Source of the DNA: Saccharospirillum sp039982735
GTDB taxonomy: Bacteria; Pseudomonadota; Gammaproteobacteria; Pseudomonadales; Natronospirillaceae
Length of the DNA stretch: 64,000 nt
Direction: 5' to 3'
Assembly: GCF_039982735.1 (NCBI RefSeq)
Contig: NZ_JBDWXV010000023.1
Coordinates: forward strand, 124,001-188,000
Made by a program: the position numbers and the translations under genes. Positions within the stretch are counted from its first letter, which is position 1; the number at the start of each line of letters is the position of its first letter. This document shows positions 53,248-61,982 of this stretch, in pieces. The notes under the pieces are model-generated. The model was not told the DNA's origin and did not search any database. It worked only from the letters and a program-made list of their open reading frames with translations.

Positions 53248-53415
53248 CCTGTTACGCTACCCTACTGCTGATTAAACCATGCTCTGGTGTTTGAGTGGCC
53301 GCGGCCATATCAATGAGGTTCAAGTCATTGATTTCGGGAGAAAAGCTAACAACTCACCCGGTGTTGTTCGGGGTTTGAATTCAGTAGCAGGCCACCGCCA
53401 TGCAACCGGCTGGGT

Positions 53416-54423
53416 TCAGAATGCGTAGAGGTAGCCGTCTGATCCCAGTGCCCATAGTCGTTCATTACGCCATCTCATATCAAGTACCGTGGCACTTTGG
53501 TAGGTGCTACTCCAGAAGCTGCCGATTTGCCACAGGCCCGTTCGCTCACCGGTTTCAACATTAAACTGCAGTATGCGCCGCTGGGTGGTGCCGATCAGTA
53601 ACCGACCGGCCGACTCAAAGCGGGCGCTGTATACGCGAACGTCGCCGGTGGCCAGTTCAGTGATCTGTTCACCGGTTACCAGGTTCCAGAGCTGGGCGGT
53701 TTCATCGGCCGGGGCCAGCAATGCCAGGCGGGCATCGCCGGTCAGTTTGACCAGTTTGACCTGATTCGGCAGGGTGAAGGTTTGCAAGCGGCGGTTATCG
53801 GTCACGCTCCACAACCGGGCGGTCAGGTCTTCCGAGCCGGTCAGCGCGATGCGGGCATCATCCGATAACGAGACGCTGATGACCGGCCCTTCGTGATCGA
53901 AGTTGCGCAACACCCCACCATTGATGGCATCAAACAACACCGCCTGATTGTTACTCAGCCCCAGCAGTGCGAGGCTGCCGTCGGCCGACAGGTCGACCGC
54001 CTGGATGCGGGCCGGAGCGGTCCAATACCACACCGGTTCACCCGTGCGAGTATTCCACAGCGCCAGGTTGTTGTAGTCGGCGGTCAGGGCACGCTGGCCA
54101 TCGGCGGAGACATCGGTGTACAGCACTTCGGTGTAACCGTTGGGATCGTGGTTCCAGTTGAACTGACGAGCGGGCGGGTGCAACGACCAGAAACTGCCAC
54201 CGTGATGAATGGAACCGACGACTGCACCATTGGCATTGGGTGTCAGGGTGCCGTGGTAGGCACCCCGGGTCGCCAGTTCAAATTGATCCTCAGGGTTTTG
54301 CGGAAAGCAGCCGCCGAGCGCCAGAGCCAACAGTGCCGTTATTGTCAGCCTTCGTAGTGAGGCGGATGACAACGTCCGTAAGGGTCGATGCCAGCCTTGG
54401 GTTCGCAGGGCAGACGCAGCCAT
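53416..54423 (-). CDS. WD40-repeat lipoprotein
   Basis: 335 aa; first ATG at 54423 gives a long n-region before the lipoprotein signal (LTITALLALALGGC, lipobox Cys ~39), so the true start may be later. About six beta-propeller repeats with WD-like endings (ALWNTRTGEPVW, RLWSVTDNRRLQTF, AQLWNLVTGEQI). Predicted periplasmic or outer-membrane-anchored scaffold. It lies between the ParA gene and rsd. Confidence 0.8.
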   Translation of the reverse strand: MAASALRTQGWHRPLRTLSSASLRRLTITALLALALGGCFPQNPEDQFELATRGAYHGTLTPNANGAVVGSIHHGGSFWSLHPPARQFNWNHDPNGYTEVLYTDVSADGQRALTADYNNLALWNTRTGEPVWYWTAPARIQAVDLSADGSLALLGLSNNQAVLFDAINGGVLRNFDHEGPVISVSLSDDARIALTGSEDLTARLWSVTDNRRLQTFTLPNQVKLVKLTGDARLALLAPADETAQLWNLVTGEQITELATGDVRVYSARFESAGRLLIGTTQRRILQFNVETGERTGLWQIGSFWSSTYQSATVLDMRWRNERLWALGSDGYLYAF

Positions 54424-54467
54424 GGCGGTCGCCCGGCTCAGTGGCGGTTGGGTCGTGGGGCAATCAC

Positions 54468-54932
54468 TCAGGCGACCTGCTCTTTGTGAATGTTGTGCAG
54501 CCGCTCGATCATCTGATCTTCCATTTCAAAGCGCTCGGTCATGGCTTCACCCAGCTTGGACAGGTCGGCCGGCAGGTCGCTGACATGCTGATTGGTGTGA
54601 TCGCGGGTGTCGTATTTGTCGTTGAAATCGACAATGACCTGGGTCGTCGCCTCTACTCGGGGGTAAAGCGTGCGGGCCAGTTCGATGCCGCCGTCGTCGA
54701 ATTCCCTGGCTTCGCGTACCAGTTGCTCGTAGATCTCGAAGTGACCGGCCGAGACGTAGTCCATCAGCGATTCACAGAATGACTGCAACAGGGTGCTTTG
54801 CTGATCGGCTGCGGTATCCGAGGAAATATCGAAATAGCGAACCAGGGTTTCCTGGCGCTGGCCGAGCCAGCGGTCGATCATTTGGTGGGTTCCCCCCCAC
54901 CGCTCCCGGGCTGTTTTGCAATTCTCGAGCAT
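54468..54932 (-). CDS. rsd: Regulator of sigma D / AlgQ
   Basis: 154 aa from ATG 54932 (GGAG 7 nt upstream; another ATG at 54944 overlaps that site). Helical Rsd/AlgQ family: LENCKTARERWGGTHQMIDRWLGQRQ, LLQSFCESLMDYVSAGHFEIYEQL. Binds region 4 of sigma-70 and modulates transcription in stationary phase; in P. aeruginosa AlgQ controls alginate and siderophore genes. Its placement near algP matches that genome. Confidence 0.92.
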   Translation of the reverse strand: MLENCKTARERWGGTHQMIDRWLGQRQETLVRYFDISSDTAADQQSTLLQSFCESLMDYVSAGHFEIYEQLVREAREFDDGGIELARTLYPRVEATTQVIVDFNDKYDTRDHTNQHVSDLPADLSKLGEAMTERFEMEDQMIERLHNIHKEQVA

Positions 54933-55343
54933 GGGTAACTCCATTCAACCTTAAGATGTTTAGCGGCAACAGCTCATCAATTGGCTCTGATAAACGAATG
55001 TCGGGTGCCGGGGCCCCCGACATCTGGCCACCTATGTCAGACCACAAACTATAGGCCAGCGGTGGATTCGGGACAACAACAGCCTGAGTAAAGCTCCCAG
55101 ACACACCCACCCGTGGTGGGCTGGGCATTTCCGTTAACACGGCGGACTCCTGAGTGTCTGGCTGACAGGGCTCAGTGTTTTATACTGGCCTTAATGTTCC
55201 GGCTGTGCGGTCGATAGTGACAGTATTAGATTGATAAAACACAGGTTACCTCCGGCTAGATAGCATTATGTCGACTGGGGTAGCTATACTGAGTTGCTAC
55301 TGTTCCTGGCTGACCGGTTATCTGAATTCAGAAGGGGTGCTGT
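54933..55343. other. Intergenic region between rsd and the FliL-like gene
   Basis: 411 bp, divergent. Hairpin TGTCGGG/CCCGACA at 54999-55022 in the rsd leader; a TATACT -10-like element near 55288. No RNA gene recognised. Confidence 0.45.
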
Positions 55344-55772
55344 TTGTTGCCATTGAGCTACATTGTTAAACCGTTCCACCTGCTGTCGTTGGCGGTCACG
55401 CTGTCGTTTTGTTTGTCTTTGCCGGCCAGCGCGGAAGACGCCATCGCCACGGGGCCTACCTACGTTGAGCTGGAGCCGAGCTTTACCATTAATTACGGCG
55501 AAGGGTCGCGGTTGCGTTATTTGCAGGCCAGTATCAGTTTACTGGTACCCGATGGTACGGCCGCGTTGGAAGTGAGTACTCACTCCGATGCAATCCGGCA
55601 TGAAATCATTATGCTGATCAGCGCCCAGGACCGGGAAACACTGACCTCAACCACGGGCCGTTCGGAGCTGCAAATCGAGTTGCTCGAGCAGATTCAGGGT
55701 TACATGGAGCAGGAAACCGGCGCCCCTCAGGTTGACCAGGTTTTGTTTACGGCGTTTGTGATTCAGGGCTAG
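55344..55772 (+). CDS. Secreted FliL-like protein
   Basis: 142 aa from a TTG start (55344; AAGGGG 6 nt upstream; TTG 55347 is the alternative). Signal peptide ~1-30 (LLSLAVTLSFCLSLPASAE) instead of the TM anchor of flagellar FliL, then the FliL domain: YVELEPSFTINYGEGSRLRYLQ, SDAIRHEIIMLISAQD, TGRSELQIELLEQIQG, and terminal VLFTAFVIQG. Such FliL paralogues occur outside flagellar clusters; flagellar relevance is inferred only. Confidence 0.82.
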   Translation: MLPLSYIVKPFHLLSLAVTLSFCLSLPASAEDAIATGPTYVELEPSFTINYGEGSRLRYLQASISLLVPDGTAALEVSTHSDAIRHEIIMLISAQDRETLTSTTGRSELQIELLEQIQGYMEQETGAPQVDQVLFTAFVIQG

Positions 55773-55843
55773 CGGGAGTCGCGTTGGAAAAAGCGGGAAT
55801 ACCGTGATGCCGTGCAGGCACAGGCAGGCGCGTCTGAGGCCGG

Positions 55844-56050
55844 TCAGGCGCGTTTGTTGGAAGACAGAAAGCTGGCATCGGCACTGGGCTTTACGCCTTT
55901 ATGGCGCTGAAACCCATCATCCCAACCGGCTTCCCAGGCTGCGATCAGAACATCGTTTTCATAGGGGGGTGAATCTGCCCCCTGGCCCGTCAGGCCCGTC
56001 ATGTAGCCTTGTTGATAGGCTTTGTTCAGTGTTTCCAGCGTCCAGTGCAT
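55844..56050 (-). CDS. Small ribosome modulation factor-like protein
   Basis: 68 aa from ATG 56050 (GGAAACC immediately upstream; a TTG at 56059 is less likely). Pattern AYQQGYMTGLTGQGADSPPY followed by AAWEAGWDDGFQRH resembles RMF (GY-x-AG-x-x-G ... PY ... W-x-x-GW), the hibernation factor that dimerises 70S ribosomes. Homology is modest; it could be an RMF relative with another partner. The C-terminal tail is Ser-rich. Confidence 0.62.
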   Translation of the reverse strand: MHWTLETLNKAYQQGYMTGLTGQGADSPPYENDVLIAAWEAGWDDGFQRHKGVKPSADASFLSSNKRA

Positions 56051-56206
56051 GGTTTCCAAAGACCCTGTCTCCCTGTGATCGATCCGAACATCATACGATG
56101 ATCCGTTATCTTAACCGGAAGTTGGTTCACACTTTCAGCAATAAAGATTAAAAACGTGAACCAAGTCACACTACATGGGTCGATTGGTTAACATTAAGAG
56201 CTTGAA

Positions 56207-57757
56207 CTACTGCCGTAAATACGACGCCAGGAACTCGTCGAAACTGCCCTGATCCGCTGCTTCTATCTGGCTTTGTTCGTCCAGGCTGTGTCGCGCTGCG
56301 CTGGCAAGGGCTTGCTGATCGTCTGCCGCCAGGGCCTCGGGGGCGAGGTGCTGGCGATGTTGCTCTGCCAGTGCCAGTGCGGTCTGGCGGAATGACCCCT
56401 GTTGTTTGATCTGCTCCAGAAACCGGGCCGAAGGCGTCAGTGATACATCGTCTATCTTAGCCAGTTGCTTCGCCACGGCTTGCTGATAACGATCACCGCC
56501 CAGCAAGGCATCCATTTCTGCCGCAAGCTCAGACAGAGAGCGCAATACCTTGTGCCCCTGCTCCTGCAGCGGTACTGATTCGCCCTGAATGTCCAGCTTC
56601 AACTCGGGGTCGCGACCAAAAGCCGCGACATTGAGGTTGTTCTCGCGCAGCTTGAAGCACTCTTCCTTGGGAACCAGGCCGTTGTCCTGGACCAGGCACC
56701 AAAACAGAAAGAGGTCGACAAACACCATGCGGTCGGTATCGACACCCAGGGGGGTGAAAGGGTCAATATCGAGGCACCGCACTTCAATGTATTCCACGCC
56801 GCGCTCGTTCAGCGCGCGAATGGGTTTTTCACCGCTGCGCGCCACTCGCTTGGGGCGCAGGTCGCTGTAATATTCGTTTTCGATTTGCAGCACATTGGCG
56901 CTGATTTGCCGGTAATCGTCCCCGACCCTGGTACCCAGCGCCTGATACGCCGGATAGGGCGTGTGAATGGCGTCGGTGAGGGTTTCGGAATAGGTTTGCA
57001 GGCTGTTGAAGCACACGTACAAGCTGCTTTGGGCGTTATTGGAGTAGCCCATGTCGCTCATGCGCAGCGTCGTGGCGTACGGCGAGTACAGGGTGTCGTC
57101 GCCCAGTGGCAGCAATTCGGTATGCCCCTTGTGACCAAAGCTGCGGTCGATGGCCGGTGAGGCCCCGAACAGATAGAGCAGCAACCAGGAGTGGCGCCGA
57201 AAGCCGCGAATCAGGCCAAAATATTCTTCGTTGATAAAGCGTTGCAGGTCGCCTTCCCAGCCAGACCGTTGCGCCCAGTCCTGCCAGAATTCGGTGGGCA
57301 TCGACCAGTTGTAGTGCACCCCGGCGATGGTCTGCATGACCCGGCCATAACGGTGCCACAGGCCATGGCGATAGACGGTTTTCAAGCGGCCAACGTGGCT
57401 GCTGCCATACTGGGCAATCGGGATTTCGGTTTCAGCCGGCAACGCTGAGGGCATGCTTGAAGGCCAGAGCTGCTCGTTCGGTAATTGGGTGTAGGTGAAC
57501 CGGTGCAGACGGGCCAGTTCATCCAGAGCGGCTTCGGGCCGGTTATGAACTGAGGTAATAAACTCGAGCAGCGATTCAGAGTAATCGGTGGTGATCGACG
57601 GATGCGTCAGTGCAGACCCCAGGCCTTTCGGGTGCGGCGTCTGCGCCAGGTGCCCTTCACCGTCGACGCGCAGGGTTTCCCGTTCGATCCCGCGATTAAA
57701 GCGCAACCAGTCGGGGTTCAGATCGGCCAGATGGCCCAGGCGAGTCAGCGTTGGCAA
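56207..57757 (-). CDS. gshA: Glutamate-cysteine ligase
   Basis: 516 aa, family length. FNRGIERETLRVDGEGHLAQTPHP, TDYSESLLEFIT, YGRVMQTIAGVHYNWS, and YIEVRCLDIDPFTPLGVD match the gamma-proteobacterial GshA class. First step of glutathione synthesis. No gshB nearby. Start MPTLTRLGHLADLNPDWL agrees with family N-termini. Confidence 0.95.
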   Translation of the reverse strand: MPTLTRLGHLADLNPDWLRFNRGIERETLRVDGEGHLAQTPHPKGLGSALTHPSITTDYSESLLEFITSVHNRPEAALDELARLHRFTYTQLPNEQLWPSSMPSALPAETEIPIAQYGSSHVGRLKTVYRHGLWHRYGRVMQTIAGVHYNWSMPTEFWQDWAQRSGWEGDLQRFINEEYFGLIRGFRRHSWLLLYLFGASPAIDRSFGHKGHTELLPLGDDTLYSPYATTLRMSDMGYSNNAQSSLYVCFNSLQTYSETLTDAIHTPYPAYQALGTRVGDDYRQISANVLQIENEYYSDLRPKRVARSGEKPIRALNERGVEYIEVRCLDIDPFTPLGVDTDRMVFVDLFLFWCLVQDNGLVPKEECFKLRENNLNVAAFGRDPELKLDIQGESVPLQEQGHKVLRSLSELAAEMDALLGGDRYQQAVAKQLAKIDDVSLTPSARFLEQIKQQGSFRQTALALAEQHRQHLAPEALAADDQQALASAARHSLDEQSQIEAADQGSFDEFLASYLRQ

Positions 57758-57868
57758 AGAAACATCCTCAAAAAACAGTCACGGTGGCGCAAGCACCCAA
57801 GGCACCCTGAGTTGGGGCAGACGGATAAAGTTCAAGCAACACTTTAGCAGGCCAGGCTGCGAGATCGA

Positions 57869-60193
57869 TTACAATCGACCGCCTTTTTTCTTCATCGCCT
57901 CCTGCAGCAGCGATGCCATGGCGGTTTGCCCGGCCGGTGCTGCTGAACCCGGGTTTTTATCCCGGCGCGGCGCCGAGTTGCGGCGGTTGTTGCTGCCGGT
58001 GTTCTGGTCGCGGTCTGCCGGTTGGGCTTCATCGTCCAGCCGCATGGACATGGCGATCCGGTTGCGGGCCACATCGACATCCATGACTTTGACTTTAACG
58101 ATGTCACCCGCTTTAACCAGCTTCGACGGGTCGTCGATAAACTGATGGCTCATCGCCGAGATGTGGACCAGACCATCCTGATGCACACCGACGTCAACAA
58201 AGGCACCGAAGTGGGTCACGTTGGTCACTACACCTTCCAGCACCATGTTCTGGCGCAGGTCCTTGATGGTTTCGACGCCGTCCTGGAATTCGGCAGTTTT
58301 GAACTCAGGGCGCGGGTCGCGACCGGGTTTTTCCAGTTCCTGCAGAATGTCGGTGATGGTCGGCAAGCCAAAGGTCTCGTCGACGTACTGCTCGGCCTTG
58401 AGTGCCCGGATGAAGCGGCTGTCGCCAATCAGGGCGGTTACATCGCGGCCGGTATCGGCGACGATGCGCTCCACCACCGAGTAGGATTCCGGGTGCACCG
58501 CTGAGCCATCGAGCGGGTTGTCGCCGTTCATGACTTTCAAAAACCCCGCCGCCTGTTCGAACGCTTTCGGGCCCAATCGACTGACGTCTTTCAACTGCTT
58601 GCGATTCTTAAACGCGCCTGCGGCATCACGATGCGCGACGATGTTATTGGCAATGGTGCTGTTCAAACCCGAGACCCGGCTCAGCAAGGGGGCTGATGCG
58701 GTATTCAGGTCGACACCGACGCCGTTCACACAGTCTTCCACGACGGCATCCAGCTGACGCGCGAGCGCCAGTTGGGAAACGTCGTGCTGGTACTGGCCAA
58801 CACCGATCGACTTGGGTTCAATTTTCACCAGTTCTGCCAGCGGGTCCTGCAGGCGCCGGGCAATGGAGATCGCGCCGCGAATGGTCACGTCCAGATCCGG
58901 GAATTCGCGTGCGGCAAATTCAGAGGCCGAGTAAATGGATGCGCCGGATTCATTCACCAACAACGCCTGGGCGTTGATGTCCGGGTGCGATTTCAGCACG
59001 GCTTTCACAAAGCGCTCGGTCTCTCGGCTGGCGGTGCCGTTACCGATGGCGATCAGTTCAACGTTGTGTTTTTTGCACAGCGACACCAGCATGTGCTCGG
59101 CTTCGCGGATTTTGTTCTGCGGCGGTGTCGGGAACATGGCGCCGTGATCGAGCACCTTACCGGTGGCATCAACCACCGCGACTTTCACACCGGTACGCAG
59201 GCCCGGGTCCAGACCAATGGTCGCTTTGGGCCCAGCCGGTGCAGCGAGCAGCAGGTCTTTCAGATTCTTGGCGAACACATCAATCGCCGCTTTCTCGGCA
59301 GATTCACGTACCCGGTTAAACAGGTCGGTTTCAATATGGGTTAGCAACTTCACCCGCCAGGTCCAGCGAACCACTTCGCCCAGCCAGGCATCGGCCGCGC
59401 GGCCGCTGTCTTTGATGTTGAAATGCTCGGCGACAATGATTTCACCCTGGCTGGTACTGCGCGGCTCTTCGCCCGCCAACACCAGTGAGAGCTGCAAAAA
59501 GCCTTCGTTGCGACCCCGAAACATGGCCAGCGCCCGGTGGCTGGGCACTTTCTTGATGGCTTCGTTGTGCTCGAAGTAATCCTGAAACTTGGCGGCTTCG
59601 TTCTGCTTGCCGTCGATGACCCGCGCCTGCATCTCGCCATGCTGCCAGAGGTATTCACGCAATTTGCCGATCAACCCCGCGTCTTCGGCGAAGCGCTCCA
59701 TCAGAATATAGCGCGCGCCATCGAGCACGGCCTTGGTGTCGGCAAAGCCCGCATCGGCATTCAAGTAAGATTCTGCTTCGCTCACCGGGTCCAGCGTCGG
59801 ATCACTGAACAGGGCATCAGCCAGAGGCTCCAGTCCGGCTTCAATAGCAATCTGACCTTTCGTACGGCGCTTCTGTTTGTAGGGCAGGTACAGATCTTCA
59901 AGCTCAGTCTTGGTCGCGGCGGCTTTAATATCGCGACTCAGGCTATCGGTCAGCTTGCCCTGCTCTTCGATGCTGGTAAGGATGGCTGCGCGCCGGTCTT
60001 CCAGCTCGCGCAGGTAGCGCAACCGGTCTTCAAGATTTCGCAGTTGGGTGTCGTCCAGCCCACCGGTCACTTCTTTACGGTAACGACTGATAAAAGGCAC
60101 AGTAGCGCCTTCATCCAAAAGGGCCACAGCCGCCTTAACCTGGGCGTCGGCGACTTGAAGTTCCTGGGCAATACGATGTTCGATGCTGATCAT
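57869..60193 (-). CDS. tex: Tex-family RNA-binding transcription accessory protein
   Basis: 774 aa from ATG 60193 (MISIEHRIAQELQV); the open frame back to 60259 encodes no family sequence. Tex N-terminal HTH-like region (AVALLDEGATVPFISRYRKEVTGGLDD), YqgF-like RNase H domain (TIGLDPGLRTGVKVAVVD), HhH domain (ASAPLLSRVSGLNSTIANNIVAHRD), and C-terminal S1 RNA-binding domain (VLEGVVTNVTHFGAFVDVGVHQDGLVHIS). Acts on transcription and RNA metabolism. The acidic/basic tail after S1 is low complexity. Confidence 0.95.
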   Translation of the reverse strand: MISIEHRIAQELQVADAQVKAAVALLDEGATVPFISRYRKEVTGGLDDTQLRNLEDRLRYLRELEDRRAAILTSIEEQGKLTDSLSRDIKAAATKTELEDLYLPYKQKRRTKGQIAIEAGLEPLADALFSDPTLDPVSEAESYLNADAGFADTKAVLDGARYILMERFAEDAGLIGKLREYLWQHGEMQARVIDGKQNEAAKFQDYFEHNEAIKKVPSHRALAMFRGRNEGFLQLSLVLAGEEPRSTSQGEIIVAEHFNIKDSGRAADAWLGEVVRWTWRVKLLTHIETDLFNRVRESAEKAAIDVFAKNLKDLLLAAPAGPKATIGLDPGLRTGVKVAVVDATGKVLDHGAMFPTPPQNKIREAEHMLVSLCKKHNVELIAIGNGTASRETERFVKAVLKSHPDINAQALLVNESGASIYSASEFAAREFPDLDVTIRGAISIARRLQDPLAELVKIEPKSIGVGQYQHDVSQLALARQLDAVVEDCVNGVGVDLNTASAPLLSRVSGLNSTIANNIVAHRDAAGAFKNRKQLKDVSRLGPKAFEQAAGFLKVMNGDNPLDGSAVHPESYSVVERIVADTGRDVTALIGDSRFIRALKAEQYVDETFGLPTITDILQELEKPGRDPRPEFKTAEFQDGVETIKDLRQNMVLEGVVTNVTHFGAFVDVGVHQDGLVHISAMSHQFIDDPSKLVKAGDIVKVKVMDVDVARNRIAMSMRLDDEAQPADRDQNTGSNNRRNSAPRRDKNPGSAAPAGQTAMASLLQEAMKKKGGRL

Positions 60194-60361
60194 AAGACGA
60201 TGACTCGGTGAAGCGTAACGGGAGACACGCATCATTAGCCAAAGCCGCGTCCATTTCAAGGGCCGTTACAACTCGCTAACATCTTGATTTATAAATAAAA
60301 CAAAGGTGGGATGGCTTGCTCTAGTGGTTAACAGTTGCTCTGGCTGTAGTGCCACAAATTC

Positions 60362-60474
60362 GTACCGGCAGCCGGGTAGGCCTGGCCGGGGCCGGCGTAG
60401 ACCCATCCATGGGGCCTAGACCGTAGCATCCATGCTACGGACTTCCCCGGCCAGGCCTACCCGGCCACCGGTAC
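60362..60474 (+). repeat. 113-bp palindromic element, copy 2
   Basis: Arms 60362-60391 and 60445-60474 match at 28 of 30; core 60392-60444 with CCATCCATGGGGCCTAGA and hairpin CCGTAGCA/TGCTACGG (60421-60440). Same orientation as copy 1. Confidence 0.87.
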
Positions 60475-60659
60475 TTGGCATATTGCCTGTCCCTTACTTA
60501 AAGCAGCACTGGAATGAATTGGGTTAGCTGACTTATTCAGTGGCCAGTTTGCCCCCCTCGAAAAACAAATAGTCTTAAATCCAGACCTATAACTCCGGAG
60601 TAAGCCTTCAGAATGTTTTAATGGTCATTTACAGGGATTTAATAATGGCAAATAACCGA

Positions 60660-60772
60660 GTGCTGGCCACCGGGTGGGCCTCTCCGGGGAAGTCTGAGGC
60701 ATGGATGCCGAAGCCTAGGCCCCATGGACGGGTTTACGCCGACCCCGGAGAGGCCCACCCGGTGGCCAGCAC
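60660..60772 (-). repeat. 113-bp palindromic element, copy 3 (perfect arms)
   Basis: Perfect 30-bp inverted arms (60660-60689 and 60743-60772) around the 53-bp core (60690-60742), reverse orientation to copies 1 and 2. Confidence 0.9.
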
Positions 60773-60875
60773 GGACTCGAGCCACAAAAGACAACCAAGC
60801 CACCAAACCACAGGTTGCCTGGGAGCATACCGAACCGCATAATCGCCCCCTGCCATTCTTGCCTAGAGGTCCGCC

Positions 60876-61982
60876 GTGCGCGACCCCCACCGCGACGACA
60901 TTGACGCCAGCCTGGATCTGCTGCTCGACCAGACGCCGTTTATGGATGTGCGTGCCCCGATTGAATTTGAACACGGTGCCATTCCCGGCGCGGTTAACGT
61001 GCCGATTCTGGATGATGATCAGCGGGCTGCCATTGGTACCCGTTATAAAGAGGCGGGGCAGGACGCGGCCATTGAACTGGGTCTGGAATTGGCGACGCCC
61101 GACATTCGTGCCGAGCGTCTTGATGCCTGGGCGAGCTTTGCCCGGCAGCATCCGAATGGCTATCTCTATTGTTTTCGGGGTGGTCTGCGTTCCAATACCA
61201 CCCAGGCCTGGCTGCGCGAAGCGGGCATTCACTTCCCGCTTGTGCGCGGTGGGTACAAGGCGCTGCGCCGCGTTCTTATTGATGCGTTTGAGGAGCGCCT
61301 GGCAACTCGCAACTTGCAAGTACTGGCGGGGCCAACGGGCAGTGGCAAAACCGAAGTGATTCATGCCTGGCGGGTCAGTCTGGATCTGGAAGGCCGGGCT
61401 GGGCACCGGGGCAGTGCCTTTGGTGCGACCTTTGCGCCGCAGCCGGCGCAGATTGACTGGGAAAACCAGATTTCGCTGGATTGGGCGCGTTTGGATGTCC
61501 ATGGTGATGCGCCTGTGCTGGTCGAAGACGAAGCGCACCTGATCGGCCGTATCCATTTGATACCCGAATTGCATCATAAAATGCAGAAAGCTCCGGTGAT
61601 CGCTCTGGAAGCGCCGATGCAGGAACGAGTTGACCGCTTGCTCGATGACTATGTGAACCACGCGCTGCAGCACTTCAGCCAGCAAGAGCCGGACAACCCC
61701 TGGCCACTGCTCGGCGACTACGTGAGCCAGAATTTGCACCGCATTCGTAAACGCCTGGGCGGGGTGCGCCATGAGCAACTGCAACAAGCCGTGCCAGATG
61801 CGGTGGATGCCATGGCCCGGCAACGGGACCCCGGTGGCTTTAACCGCATTATCGAAACCCTGCTGACGGACTATTACGACCCCATGTATCAGTATCAACT
61901 CAGTGGCCGTGCGGACCAGGTCGTGTTCCGGGGCAACGCCGAAGCCGTGCTCGACTGGCTGGAACACCAGCGCCATGTTTGA
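60876..61982 (+). CDS. selU: tRNA 2-selenouridine synthase
   Basis: 368 aa, GTG start at 60876 (AGAGGT 5 nt upstream). N-terminal rhodanese domain with catalytic C99 (YCFRGGLRSN, as in E. coli YCWRGGLRS), then P-loop AGPTGSGKTE (~151-160) and the DVHGDAPVLVEDEAHLIGR segment. Replaces sulfur of 2-thiouridine at the tRNA wobble position with selenium from selenophosphate. Also named mnmH. Overlaps the selD fusion by 8 bp; the pair makes a selenouridine module. Confidence 0.95.
   Translation: MRDPHRDDIDASLDLLLDQTPFMDVRAPIEFEHGAIPGAVNVPILDDDQRAAIGTRYKEAGQDAAIELGLELATPDIRAERLDAWASFARQHPNGYLYCFRGGLRSNTTQAWLREAGIHFPLVRGGYKALRRVLIDAFEERLATRNLQVLAGPTGSGKTEVIHAWRVSLDLEGRAGHRGSAFGATFAPQPAQIDWENQISLDWARLDVHGDAPVLVEDEAHLIGRIHLIPELHHKMQKAPVIALEAPMQERVDRLLDDYVNHALQHFSQQEPDNPWPLLGDYVSQNLHRIRKRLGGVRHEQLQQAVPDAVDAMARQRDPGGFNRIIETLLTDYYDPMYQYQLSGRADQVVFRGNAEAVLDWLEHQRHV

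Larger units (their letters stand above)
60194..60875. other. Intergenic region with two inverted palindromic elements
   Basis: 682 bp with no gene. Contains element copies at 60362-60474 and 60660-60772 in opposite orientation, 185 bp apart. AT-rich stretch around 60280-60305 could hold the tex promoter. Confidence 0.65.

Noticed and set aside
38697..60772. The repeated palindromes as a CRISPR array or an insertion sequence
   Set aside because: Copies are kilobases apart, vary in the arms, and carry no open frame, spacers or visible target duplications.
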